DNA from: JBHJOF01 sp050330055
GTDB taxonomy: Bacteria > Pseudomonadota > Alphaproteobacteria > Kiloniellales > JAKSDN01
Assembly (NCBI GenBank): GCA_050330055.1
Contig: JBHJOF010000248.1
Span: 1 to 7,772, forward strand
Reading direction: 5' to 3'
DNA length: 7,772 nucleotides
Shown piece after piece: positions 1 to 6,648 of this stretch (positions within the stretch are counted from its first letter, which is position 1; each line of letters opens with the position of its first letter). The notes beneath the pieces are model-generated. The model worked only from the letters and a program-made list of their open reading frames with translations. It was not told the origin of the DNA and made no database searches. The position numbers and the translations under genes are program-made.

Positions 1-1466
1 TGGCGGGCGGCTTCGCCGGTGTCGCTGTCGGTCAGCACGAAGTCCAGCGACAGAGTGTCGCTGGTCACGGCGCCGCGCGGCAGCTCGACGTAGACGCGGT
101 AGGTCTCGACCCGGTCCGGCTGGGCGCCGAGCAGTGCGCTGCGCGCCTGGTTGGCGTCCTGCCCGACGACGTTGAAGCGGGCCTCCGGCTGGCCTTCCAG
201 GACGAGTTCGAAGGACCGTGGCGCCCGGGTCTTGTTCAGGATCTTGATGGTGTAGCCGTTACGGATGCTGCCGTCCGAGAGCGTGACGAAGATCGGGTTG
301 CGCTCGTGCAGCACGTTGATGTCGAGCGTCGCCCGCGTCGCCAGCGTCGCCAGCATCAGGGCGCCGACCAGGGCGATCAGGACGACATAGACGATGGTAC
401 GGGGCCGGATCAGCCGATACGGCAGGCGCGGCTGGCCGGCGATCCCGGCGATCCGGTTGCGCTCGGTCTCGAAGGCGATCAGGCCGCGCGGCCGCTCGAC
501 CTTGTCCATGACCTCGTCGCAGGCGTCGATGCAGAGACCGCAGCCGATGCATTCCAGCTGCAGCCCGTCGCGGATGTCGATGCCGGTCGGGCAGACCGCG
601 ACGCATTGGCGGCAGTCGATGCAATCGCCGCGTCCTTCCCAGCTGTCGCCCTTCTTGTGCTTGCCGCGCGGCTCGCCGCGCCAGTTGCGGTAGGTGACGA
701 CCAGGCTTTCCTCGTCGAGCAGCGCCGACTGGAAGCGTGGCCAGGGGCACATGTAGGTGCAGACCTGCTCGCGCGCCATGCCGGCCAGGAGGTAGGTGGT
801 GGCGGTAAAGAGACCGGTGAAGAAGTAGATGGTGAGCGAGGACTCGCCGACGAAGAACTCGGACACCAGGGTCGGGGCGTCCTTGAAGTACATGATCCAG
901 GCGCCGCCGGTGACGAAGGCGATCAGCAGCCAGACCGCATGCTTGGCCGACTTCCTGGCAAGCTTCTGCGCGCTCATCGGCGACTTGTCGAGGCGGATGC
1001 GGGCGTTGCGGTCGCCCTCGATGGCGCGCTCGACGGCCATGAAGAGGTCGGTCCAGACGGTCTGCGGGCAGGTGAAGCCGCACCACACCCGGCCGCCGAT
1101 GGAGGTCGCCAGGAACAGGCCGAGCGCGCCCAGGATCAGGATGCCGGTCAGGTAGTAGACCTCTTGCGGCCAAATCTCGATCCAGAAAAAATAGGCGCGA
1201 CGCGCCGGCATGTCGATCAGCAGCGCCTGGTCGGGCGCGTTCGGACCGCGGTCCCAGCGCAGCCAGGGCGCTAGGTAATAGATGCCGAGCAGGACCGCCA
1301 GCGCGGCCCACTTGACGCGCCGGATCTGGCCGCTGACCGCCTTGGGATAGACCTGGATGCGACCGGCATAGAGCGGCTCGCTCTTTTGCTGCTCGCGCGA
1401 GAGCACGTCCTCGGTCGGGACGATGGTCTGGCCGCTCGGCTGGTCACTTGCAACCCTCTGCAACAT
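1..1466 (-). CDS. ccoG: CcoG, cbb3 oxidase assembly cupric reductase / polyferredoxin (3' end cut by window edge)
   Basis: Membrane ferredoxin-like protein that, by family knowledge, reduces Cu(II) to Cu(I) for assembly of the CuB centre of cbb3 oxidase. The frame was read by hand: 488 codons from an ATG at 1466, open to the left edge. Visible features are a first membrane helix at about residues 52-68, a Cys pair in the GGRVWCGFTCPQ motif (C129, C133), a second Cys pair in CTYMCPWPRFQ (C236, C240), and two 4Fe-4S motifs (C282/C285/C288/C292-P and C306/C309/C312/C316). A helix at about 356-377 follows, then a C-terminal Ig-like domain rich in beta strand. Family members are about 470-520 residues, so only a few are missing. 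A GGGAAGAG stretch 12 bases upstream could be a rather distant ribosome site. The gene lies 99 bases after ccoP in the same direction, the usual order. ccoH, ccoI and ccoS would be expected beyond the left edge but cannot be seen. Confidence 0.96.
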   Translation of the reverse strand, partial: MLQRVASDQPSGQTIVPTEDVLSREQQKSEPLYAGRIQVYPKAVSGQIRRVKWAALAVLLGIYYLAPWLRWDRGPNAPDQALLIDMPARRAYFFWIEIWPQEVYYLTGILILGALGLFLATSIGGRVWCGFTCPQTVWTDLFMAVERAIEGDRNARIRLDKSPMSAQKLARKSAKHAVWLLIAFVTGGAWIMYFKDAPTLVSEFFVGESSLTIYFFTGLFTATTYLLAGMAREQVCTYMCPWPRFQSALLDEESLVVTYRNWRGEPRGKHKKGDSWEGRGDCIDCRQCVAVCPTGIDIRDGLQLECIGCGLCIDACDEVMDKVERPRGLIAFETERNRIAGIAGQPRLPYRLIRPRTIVYVVLIALVGALMLATLATRATLDINVLHERNPIFVTLSDGSIRNGYTIKILNKTRAPRSFELVLEGQPEARFNVVGQDANQARSALLGAQPDRVETYRVYVELPRGAVTSDTLSLDFVLTDSDTGEAAR

Positions 1467-1565
1467 TGCGGGTATCCGCTCTTCCCATCCGGCCGATGCC
1501 GCGTGCCCCCGCCCGGCCCGGCGCCGGCCATGCTCCTGCCGCTTCGTGCCCCGATGCCTGCTGCC

Positions 1566-2438
1566 TCACTGGCCCCCGCCGAGGCTGTGAACATAGGTAG
1601 CGAGCATCTTGATCGTAACATCGTCCAGGCGCTCGCCCCAGGCCGGCATGACACCGTGCTTCGGCCTGCTGATCTGGGCGACGATCTCCTCCTTGCTGCC
1701 GCCGTAGAGCCAGATCTGGTTGTCGAGCCGGGGCGCGCCGAGCTCGGCCATGCCTTCGCCCTGCTCGCCGTGGCAGGCGGCGCAATTGTCGGCGTACAGC
1801 GGCGCGCCGCGCTCGGCCGCCGCGGCATCGCTGCCGCCGCCGGAGAGCGAGAGCACGTACTCGGCCACTTCGCTGATCTCCTCTGCGCTCAGCAGCCCGT
1901 CAGCGCCGAAGGCCGGCATCTCGGAGAGGCGCGTGTCCTCGTGGTTGGAGCGGATGCCGTAGAGCACCGTAGTCTGGATCTCCTCCAGGCTGCCGCCCCA
2001 GAGCCAGTCGTCGTCCGCCAGGCTCGGATAGCCGCCGGCCTGGCCGGCGCCGCCCAGGCCGTGGCAGGGCGCGCAGTTGTCGGCGAAAGCCGCACGGCCG
2101 CCGGCAATGGCGAAGTTCAGGAGCGCGGCATCGCCGGCGATCTCCTCGAGCGAGGCGATCTGGATGCGGTCCAGGTAGATCGCCTGGCCGGCGCGCGCCT
2201 CCTGCAGCTTGTCCTGCAGCGCCTCGCGCTCGGTGCCGCCGATGATGCCCTTGGTGTAGCCGCTCCAGGTCGGGATCGCCGGGTAGAGCACCCAATAGCC
2301 GAGCGACCAGAGGATGGTGGCGTAGAACACGTAAAGCCACCAGCGCGGCAGGGGCGTATTCAACTCCTTGATGCCGTCCCACTCATGGCCGGTGGTCTGC
2401 GTTCCGGTGACGGAGTCCTTCTCGACTTTGGTCGGCAT
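1566..2438 (-). CDS. ccoP: CcoP, di-heme cytochrome c subunit of cbb3 oxidase
   Basis: The 290-residue electron-entry subunit of cbb3 oxidase takes electrons from a soluble cytochrome c or directly from the bc1 complex and passes them toward CcoO. The N-terminus carries the family's HEWDGIKELNTPLPRWW segment (residues 18-34), followed by one membrane anchor at about 34-54. Two cytochrome c domains follow on the periplasmic side. Heme 1 is bound by CAPCH (C122, C125, H126) with M174 of MPAFG as the likely sixth ligand. Heme 2 is bound by CAACH (C219, C222, H223) with M264 of MPAWG. Length and order of parts match the family. The start lies 2 bases after the ccoQ stop, with AAGGA at the end of ccoQ as a probable ribosome site, which suggests translational coupling. 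It is the last gene of the tight ccoNOQP cluster. Confidence 0.98.
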   Translation of the reverse strand: MPTKVEKDSVTGTQTTGHEWDGIKELNTPLPRWWLYVFYATILWSLGYWVLYPAIPTWSGYTKGIIGGTEREALQDKLQEARAGQAIYLDRIQIASLEEIAGDAALLNFAIAGGRAAFADNCAPCHGLGGAGQAGGYPSLADDDWLWGGSLEEIQTTVLYGIRSNHEDTRLSEMPAFGADGLLSAEEISEVAEYVLSLSGGGSDAAAAERGAPLYADNCAACHGEQGEGMAELGAPRLDNQIWLYGGSKEEIVAQISRPKHGVMPAWGERLDDVTIKMLATYVHSLGGGQ

Positions 2439-2440
2439 GC

Positions 2441-2605
2441 TCAGCGATCCTTATCGTCGTCGTCCTGCAGCGGGATGCGCCCGTAGGCCTCGTAACGTTC
2501 CTTGTGCCGCGGCCAGAAGACCCAGCCGACGATGCCGAGGAACAGCAGCATCAGCCAGACGACCCAGAAGGTGCGGACGAACTCGTAAAAGGCGTCGAAG
2601 CTCAT
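2441..2605 (-). CDS. ccoQ: CcoQ, small single-helix subunit of cbb3 oxidase
   Basis: A 54-residue protein read by hand between ccoO and ccoP, beginning MSFDAFYEFVRTFWVVW and ending in an acidic tail (DDDDKDR). It has one hydrophobic segment at about residues 13-31, then a charged cytoplasmic part with the FWPRHKERYE motif typical of CcoQ. In studied species CcoQ stabilises the oxidase, in particular the association of CcoP with the CcoNO core; it binds no cofactor. It starts 12 bases after the ccoO stop. The ribosome site AGGGA overlaps that stop (TAGGGA), and the gene ends 2 bases before ccoP. Position, size and the single helix leave little doubt. Confidence 0.94.
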   Translation of the reverse strand: MSFDAFYEFVRTFWVVWLMLLFLGIVGWVFWPRHKERYEAYGRIPLQDDDDKDR

Positions 2606-2617
2606 GAGTACGGTTCC

Positions 2618-3340
2618 CTACTGGATCAGGTCCTCGGTGCGGTACTGGGAGAAGTCGACCATGCGCCCCAGGATCTGCAGGTAGGCGATCATGGCGTCCA
2701 TCTCGGTCAGCCGCCCGGGGTTGCCGTCGAAGTCGCCGACCGCAGCCTTGGGATAGCGCGCCAGCAGCTCCTCGTGATCGGCGTTGGGGTCGGCCTGGGC
2801 GCGCAGGTCGGCGGCCGCCGCCTCGATCATCTCGTCGCTGTAGGGCACGCCGACGACACGCAGCGTGCGCAGGTGGTCTGCCACGTCCGGCATCGACAGC
2901 TCCCGCTCGGCCAGGAAGGAGTAGGGCGGCATGACCGATTCGGGCACCACCGCGCGCGGGTCGATCAGATGCGCCGCGTGCCACTCGTTGGAGTACTTGC
3001 CGCCGACCCGCGCCAGGTCGGGACCGGTCCGCTTGGAGCCCCACTGGAAGGGGTGGTCGTACATGCTCTCCGCCGCCAGGCTGTAGTGGCCGTAGCGCTC
3101 CGCCTCGTCGCGGAAGGGCCGCACCATCTGGCTGTGGCAGAGGTAGCAGCCCTCGCGGATGTAGATGTTGCGGCCGGCCAGTTCGAGCGGCGAGTAGGGC
3201 CGGACCCCCTTCACCTTCTCGATCGTGCTCTCGATGGTATAGAGCGGCACGATCTCGACCAGGCCGCCGATCGACACGGTGATCAGGGTCAGCACCAGCA
3301 GCAGGGTGACGTTCTTTTCGATGACGGCATGCCATTTCAT
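2618..3340 (-). CDS. ccoO: CcoO, mono-heme cytochrome c subunit of cbb3 oxidase
   Basis: The 240-residue membrane-anchored cytochrome c passes electrons from CcoP to the low-spin heme b of CcoN. An N-terminal helix at about residues 9-30 serves as an uncleaved anchor. It is followed by the conserved YIREGCYLCHSQMVRPF block with the heme motif C65, C68, H69. M137 in the SVMPPYSFL motif is the likely axial ligand. The WGSKRTGPDLARVGGKYS segment (100-117) is also typical of CcoO. The C-terminal part, ending with a DAMIAYLQILG helix, matches alphaproteobacterial members in length. The start has a perfect AGGAGG at 3349-3354, 8 bases upstream, which overlaps the ccoN stop codon region; the gap to ccoN is 12 bases. 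This is the strongest ribosome site in the operon. Confidence 0.98.
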   Translation of the reverse strand: MKWHAVIEKNVTLLLVLTLITVSIGGLVEIVPLYTIESTIEKVKGVRPYSPLELAGRNIYIREGCYLCHSQMVRPFRDEAERYGHYSLAAESMYDHPFQWGSKRTGPDLARVGGKYSNEWHAAHLIDPRAVVPESVMPPYSFLAERELSMPDVADHLRTLRVVGVPYSDEMIEAAAADLRAQADPNADHEELLARYPKAAVGDFDGNPGRLTEMDAMIAYLQILGRMVDFSQYRTEDLIQ

Positions 3341-3352
3341 CGCCCGGCCCTC

Positions 3353-4822
3353 CTACTGCGCCGGCCGTGGCGCGGTCGCGCCGGACGGCACCAGCCGCGC
3401 CTCGCCGCTGACCTCGCCGCGCGCCGTGCGCCAGAGGTTGTAGACCATGATGAGCGAGCCGAAGAGGAACAGCACGCCGCCCAGCGCCCTGATCACGTAG
3501 AAGGGATGCATGGCCTCGACGGTCTCGACGAAGGCGTACTGCAGGAAGCCGAGGTCGTCGTAGGAGCGCCACATCAGGCCCTGCATGATGCCGGAGATCC
3601 ACATGGCCGTGATGTAGAGCACGATGCCGATGGTGGAGATCCAGAAGTGGTAGCTGACCAGGCGCTCCGAGTAGAGCTGCCTGGCGCCCCAGAGGCGCGG
3701 CACCAGGAAGTAGACGGCGCCGAAGGAGACGAAGGCGACCCAGCCGAGGGCGCCGGAATGGACATGGCCGATGGTCCAGTCGGTGTAGTGACTGAGCGCG
3801 TTGACCTGTTTCACCGACATCAGCGGCCCCTCGAAGGTCGACATGCCGTAGAAGGCGACCGAGGTCACCAGGAAGCGCAGCACCGGGTCGGTGCGCAGCT
3901 TGTCCCAGGCCCCCGACAGGGTCATGATTCCGTTGATCATGCCGCCCCACGAAGGCATCCACAGCATGACCGAGAAGGTCATGCCCAGGGTCTGCGCCCA
4001 GTCCGGCAGGGCGGTGTAGTGCAGGTGGTGCGGCCCGGCCCAGATGTAGAGGAAGATCAACGTCCAGAAGTGGATGATCGAGAGGCGGTAGGAGTAGATC
4101 GGCCGCTCCGCCTGCTTCGGGATGAAGTAGTACATGATGCCGAGGAAGCCGGCGGTCAGGAAGAAGCCGACGGCGTTGTGGCCGTACCACCACTGCGTCA
4201 GCGCGTCCTGCACGCCCGAGAACAGAGAATAGCTCTTCGTCCCGAAGAAGGAGACCGGCACCGCCAGGTTGTTGACGATGTGCAGCATGGCGATGGTGAC
4301 GATGAAGGCCAGGTAGAACCAGTTGGCCACGTAGATGTGCGGCTCCTGGCGCTTCATCAGGGTGCCGACGAAGACCACCAGGTAGACCACCCAGACGATG
4401 GTCAGCCAGAGGTCGACGTACCACTCGGGCTCGGCGTACTCGCGGCTCTGGGTCACGCCCAGCACGTAGCCGAGCGCCGCCATGACGATGAAGAGCTGGT
4501 AGCCCCAGAAGAGGAACAGCCCGACGCCATGGCCGCCGAACAGCGCGGCCCGGCAGGTCCGCTGCACCACGTAGAGCGAGGTGCCGAGCAGCGCGTTGCC
4601 GCCGAAGGCGAAGATCACCGCCGAGGTATGCACCGGCCGCAGGCGGCCGAAGGAGGTCCAGGGCAGGTCCAGGTTGAGCACTGGATAGGCGAGCTGCAGG
4701 GCGATCACCACCCCGACCAGGAAGCCGACCACGCCCCAGAAAACGGTCGCGATCACGAACAGACGGACGACCTGCTCCTCATAGCGCGGTCCGGCAGCTG
4801 CCACTGTGCTGGCATTCGTCAT
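3353..4822 (-). CDS. ccoN: CcoN, catalytic heme b / b3-CuB subunit of cbb3 cytochrome c oxidase
   Basis: The 489-residue polytopic inner-membrane protein (about 12 helices) reduces oxygen to water and pumps protons. All expected ligands are visible. H65 (RPVHTSAV) and H355 (GHVHSG) fit the low-spin heme b ligands, and H353 fits heme b3. H215 (WWYGHNAVGFF), H265 and H266 (AGPHHLHYT) fit CuB. Y259 (IFLYIWAG) sits six residues before the HH pair, where the family's cross-linked tyrosine lies; by my count these residues run about 8 ahead of Pseudomonas stutzeri numbering. The assignment as cbb3 rather than aa3 or bo3 rests on these motifs and on the ccoOQP neighbours. The ATG at 4822 is preceded by GAGGGA, giving good spacing, and starts MTNASTVAAAGPRYEEQVVRL. 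Expression is probably induced at low oxygen through the FNR-type box 161 bases upstream. Confidence 0.99.
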   Translation of the reverse strand: MTNASTVAAAGPRYEEQVVRLFVIATVFWGVVGFLVGVVIALQLAYPVLNLDLPWTSFGRLRPVHTSAVIFAFGGNALLGTSLYVVQRTCRAALFGGHGVGLFLFWGYQLFIVMAALGYVLGVTQSREYAEPEWYVDLWLTIVWVVYLVVFVGTLMKRQEPHIYVANWFYLAFIVTIAMLHIVNNLAVPVSFFGTKSYSLFSGVQDALTQWWYGHNAVGFFLTAGFLGIMYYFIPKQAERPIYSYRLSIIHFWTLIFLYIWAGPHHLHYTALPDWAQTLGMTFSVMLWMPSWGGMINGIMTLSGAWDKLRTDPVLRFLVTSVAFYGMSTFEGPLMSVKQVNALSHYTDWTIGHVHSGALGWVAFVSFGAVYFLVPRLWGARQLYSERLVSYHFWISTIGIVLYITAMWISGIMQGLMWRSYDDLGFLQYAFVETVEAMHPFYVIRALGGVLFLFGSLIMVYNLWRTARGEVSGEARLVPSGATAPRPAQ

Positions 4823-4902
4823 GCTACGGTTCCCTCAACGCCTCATTGTCCGCCGGCACCCCCCTGGCCCGGCCCGCCTGGGCAAGGATGCGGAGCTTTT
4901 CC

Positions 4903-4954
4903 GCCCTTGCAAAGGGCATAACGCAGCCAAAGGCTGCACTTGCCGCAGTGCAGC
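4903..4954 (-). promoter_or_regulatory. Cluster of three perfect inverted repeats around the predicted ccoN start site and leader
   Basis: Three exact inverted repeats lie in 52 bases. The first is GCCCTT-GCA-AAGGGC (4903-4917). The second is GCAGCC-AAA-GGCTGC (4923-4937). The third is GCTGCACT-TGCCGC-AGTGCAGC (4933-4954). The second and third share bases 4933-4937, so as RNA hairpins they exclude each other. If ccoN transcription starts near 4947, as the FNR-type box position suggests, the first two fall in the untranslated leader and the third is centred on the start site, where it could equally be an operator for a DNA-binding protein. No T-run follows any of them, so they do not look like intrinsic terminators. 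Function is inferred only. Confidence 0.5.
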
Positions 4955-4960
4955 AAGTAA
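4955..4960 (-). promoter_or_regulatory. ccoN: Possible -10 element of the ccoN promoter
   Basis: On the minus strand the hexamer reads TTACTT. Its centre lies 32 bases from the centre of the FNR-type palindrome, the distance expected when an FNR/FixK activator sits about 41.5 bases upstream of the start and contacts RNA polymerase directly. The match to TATAAT is poor (first and last T only), which is tolerable for an activator-dependent promoter but keeps this tentative. It implies a start near 4947 and a leader of about 125 bases. Confidence 0.3.
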
Positions 4961-4982
4961 GCCCGGGCCAGTACTTGACGCC

Positions 4983-4996
4983 TTGATCTGCATCAA
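4983..4996. promoter_or_regulatory. FNR/FixK-type binding site (TTGAT-N4-ATCAA)
   Basis: The sequence TTGATCTGCATCAA is an exact match to the FNR/FixK/Anr consensus, with perfect five-base arms and a four-base centre. In Alphaproteobacteria FnrL or FixK proteins binding such sites switch on ccoNOQP at low oxygen. The site is 161 bases upstream of the ccoN ATG and 75 bases upstream of the DUF2189 ATG, in the only divergent gap between them. Because it is symmetric, it could activate both directions. Which protein binds it cannot be read from this window. Confidence 0.9.
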
Positions 4997-5018
4997 ATTT
5001 GCTCCAGAATAGCGGTGC

Positions 5019-5024
5019 TAGCTT
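5019..5024 (+). promoter_or_regulatory. Possible -10 element of the DUF2189 gene promoter
   Basis: TAGCTT keeps the three best-conserved positions of TATAAT (T1, A2, T6). Its centre is 32 bases from the centre of the FNR-type palindrome, the same distance as the candidate on the other strand. This places the activator near -42 and the start near 5032, giving a leader of about 40 bases before the ATG at 5071. It is a positional inference, not a strong sequence match. Confidence 0.35.
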
Positions 5025-5070
5025 GCAAGACGGCCGACTGGCGTCGCGCCGGCTGCGAAGGGAGGGAGCG

Positions 5071-5859
5071 ATGGCGGAAACCACCCTGGTTTCGGCCTTG
5101 CAGGTGCCGAAGATCCGCAAGATCACGGGCGACAACCCTTGGCAGTGGCTGCGCGCCGGCTGGCAGGATATCCAGCGCGCGCCCCGGGCGAGCTTGCTCT
5201 ATGGGCTGCTGTTCGCGATCGTCAGCTACCTCTTGACCGCGCTTATCTGGGTCATCGAGGCCTTCTACCTGGTGCTGCCGCTCGCCGCCGGATTCATGCT
5301 GATCGGGCCGATCCTCTGCGTCGGGCTCTACGACATCAGCCGGCGCCTGGAAAAGGGCGAGCCGGTCTCCTTCCTGAGCAGCCTGGCGGCCTGGCGCCGC
5401 AACATGAGCCAGATCGCACTCATGGGGCTGGCCCTGACCCTCTTCCTGCTCGCCTGGCTGCGCTTCGCCACGCTGCTCTTCGCATTCTTCTTCAGCGGCA
5501 GCCCGCCGCGGCCCGAGCCGCTGTTCCTGCTCGACGTCTTCGTCTCGGCGCAGAGCCTGCCCTTCCTCGCCACCGGCACCGTGATCGGCGGCGTGCTGGC
5601 GGCGCTGGCCTTCGCGATCAGCGTCGTCTCGATCCCGCTGCTGCTCGACCGCGACGCCAACGTGATCTCGGCGATCGCGGCCAGCGTCGAGACTGTGCGG
5701 CAGAACTTCTGGCCGATGATGCTCTGGGCCTGGCTCATCGTGCTCTTCGTCGGCGCCGGCATTGCGACGGGCTATCTCGGGCTGATCGTGACCCTGCCGC
5801 TGATCGGCCACGCCTCCTGGCACGCCTATCGCGACCTGGTTTCCTGGGAAGGGGATTGA
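5071..5859 (+). CDS. DUF2189 family integral membrane protein
   Basis: A 262-residue inner-membrane protein that I recognise as the uncharacterised DUF2189 family; its biochemical role is not known. The N-terminus is soluble (about residues 1-40, with PKIRKITGDNPWQWLRAGWQDI). Hydrophobic segments follow at about 42-62, 66-88, 113-141, 165-192 and 214-245, some long enough for more than one helix. Short polar loops include DISRRLEKGEPVSF (88-101) and LLDRDANVISAI (191-202). The ATG at 5071 was chosen because GGGAGGGA sits just upstream. A TTG at 4999 would extend the frame by 24 residues but would overlap the predicted promoter and add an Arg-rich leader unlike the family. It is transcribed away from ccoN, with one FNR-type box between, so a low-oxygen role linked to the oxidase is plausible but inferred. 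No catalytic or metal motif is evident. Confidence 0.88.
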   Translation: MAETTLVSALQVPKIRKITGDNPWQWLRAGWQDIQRAPRASLLYGLLFAIVSYLLTALIWVIEAFYLVLPLAAGFMLIGPILCVGLYDISRRLEKGEPVSFLSSLAAWRRNMSQIALMGLALTLFLLAWLRFATLLFAFFFSGSPPRPEPLFLLDVFVSAQSLPFLATGTVIGGVLAALAFAISVVSIPLLLDRDANVISAIAASVETVRQNFWPMMLWAWLIVLFVGAGIATGYLGLIVTLPLIGHASWHAYRDLVSWEGD

Positions 5860-5889
5860 GCCCCAAGGGAGACAGGGGGGATTGAGCCC
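5851..5889. repeat. 13-base direct repeat spanning the DUF2189 stop codon
   Basis: GGGGATTGAGCCC occurs at 5851-5863, where it contains the stop codon, and again exactly at 5877-5889, 26 bases on. It looks like a small local duplication. No further copy is seen nearby and no function is suggested. Confidence 0.6.
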
Positions 5890-5948
5890 GGCGGCCGCCT
5901 CGCGCAAAGTTCACGCCCACCAGCCTGAAAAGACAGCGGGAGTACCAG

Positions 5949-6155
5949 ATGTCTGCAGCCGGTGCCTGGGTGCTTGGCGGCGTCATGGGACTGATCAGCC
6001 TGCTCGGCCTCGTCATGGCCAGCCGGGCGCAGGACGACGTGTTCTACCTCGTCGGCCTGCTGCTTTTCCTGTTCGGCGTGCTGTTCTGTTTCGGGCTGAT
6101 CAAGCGCTGCACCGGCCGCCCGCCGGATGACCAGTCCCGGTCCCAGTCCGAGTGA
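5949..6155 (+). CDS. Small two-helix membrane protein, function unknown
   Basis: A 68-residue protein of unknown function. Residues about 4-24 (AGAWVLGGVMGLISLLGLVM) and 31-51 (VFYLVGLLLFLFGVLFCFGL) form two hydrophobic helices joined by a short SRAQDD turn. A polar, Arg/Ser-rich tail (RPPDDQSRSQSE) follows. GGGAG at about 5938-5942 serves as a ribosome site before the ATG at 5949. It lies 89 bases after the DUF2189 gene on the same strand with no terminator between, so the two may be co-transcribed from the FNR-controlled promoter. It ends 4 bases before the convergent DUF1491 gene. Clear hydrophobic pattern, codon use and ribosome site support a real gene. It could be a small accessory subunit or assembly protein of a respiratory complex, but nothing in the sequence proves that. 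Confidence 0.8.
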   Translation: MSAAGAWVLGGVMGLISLLGLVMASRAQDDVFYLVGLLLFLFGVLFCFGLIKRCTGRPPDDQSRSQSE

Positions 6156-6159
6156 TTGC

Positions 6160-6498
6160 CTAAAGCTCCTTGCCCTCGAAGGGATGCCAGCCCTCGCGGT
6201 GCTCGATCTCGAGCACCCATAGGTCCGGGTCGCGGGTGAGTGCGCGGGCGATGTAGAGGTCCGCTTCCGTCTCCGAGACCAGGGCGCCGGCCAGCGCCGG
6301 CAGCCAGCCGAGCTGGCCCTTGAGGTCGCGCGCCTGGGTCAGGACCCGGCAGCCGAGGTCGAGCTGGTTCAGCTTCAGCAGCACCGATCCGCCGTAGTAG
6401 GCGCCCCTGTGCACCACGGCGACCGGCACGCCGTCGGCGGTGCAGCGGCGGATGTGGGCGCGGACCCAGAGATCGGTGGCGATGCGGTCGTCGGTCAT
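6160..6498 (-). CDS. DUF1491 family protein
   Basis: A 112-residue, soluble-looking protein that I recognise as DUF1491, a small family of unknown function known mainly from Alphaproteobacteria. Family-like parts are the N-terminal RIATDLWVRAHIRRC segment (residues 5-19), the central VVHRGAYYGGSVLLKLN strand region (28-44), and the very characteristic RDPDLWVLEIEHREG block (89-103) near the C-terminus. There is no signal peptide or membrane helix. The ATG at 6498 has GGAGG immediately upstream (CTGGAGGCC), supporting this start. It converges tail-to-tail with the 68-residue membrane protein, with 4 bases between stops, and no T-rich terminator separates them. No link to the oxidase is implied beyond proximity. 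Confidence 0.9.
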   Translation of the reverse strand: MTDDRIATDLWVRAHIRRCTADGVPVAVVHRGAYYGGSVLLKLNQLDLGCRVLTQARDLKGQLGWLPALAGALVSETEADLYIARALTRDPDLWVLEIEHREGWHPFEGKEL

Positions 6499-6589
6499 GG
6501 CCTCCAGCGGCCCCGAGGGGAAATAAGGCCCTACTTACACCTTGTTAAGGGAGCAGGGCTAGCATGACGCACGAACGCTGAGCCGGCCA

Positions 6590-6613
6590 GGACGGCCGGG
6601 CGGACGGCCGGGT
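6590..6613. repeat. 12-base tandem duplication in an intergenic gap
   Basis: GGACGGCCGGGC (6590-6601) is followed directly by GGACGGCCGGGT (6602-6613), identical at 11 of 12 bases. It lies between the DUF1491 start and the 65-residue gene on the other strand. The same gap (6499-6648) must contain both divergent promoters. I see no convincing -35/-10 pair in it. Confidence 0.5.
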
Positions 6614-6648
6614 GAACGACCCTGCGGCCGTCAGGACAGGACCAAGGT

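Noticed and set aside
259..1311. Long open frame on the minus strand, out of frame with ccoG, and a plus-strand counterpart at 306-1274
   Set aside because: Arg/Pro/Ala-rich translation with no motif. The true ccoG frame has paired CxxxCP motifs and two 4Fe-4S motifs.
1467..1565. Search for a separate promoter or FNR box between ccoP and ccoG
   Set aside because: The 99-base gap is very GC-rich with no TTGA-N6-TCAA site and no recognisable -35/-10 pair. ccoG may be read through from ccoN.
2504..4921. Very long plus-strand open frame (805 residues) opposite ccoN, ccoO and ccoQ
   Set aside because: It is His/Asp/Val/Gly-rich low-complexity translation, antisense to genes with every expected catalytic motif. 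High GC makes long antisense frames common.
4999..5070. Upstream TTG start for the DUF2189 gene
   Set aside because: It would begin 3 bases after the FNR-type box and inside the presumed promoter. The ATG at 5071 has a strong GGGAGGGA ribosome site.
4806..5135. Short open frames on both strands in the ccoN-DUF2189 gap
   Set aside because: They cover the FNR-type box and the inverted repeats, have no ribosome site I would trust, and overlap the starts of well-supported genes.
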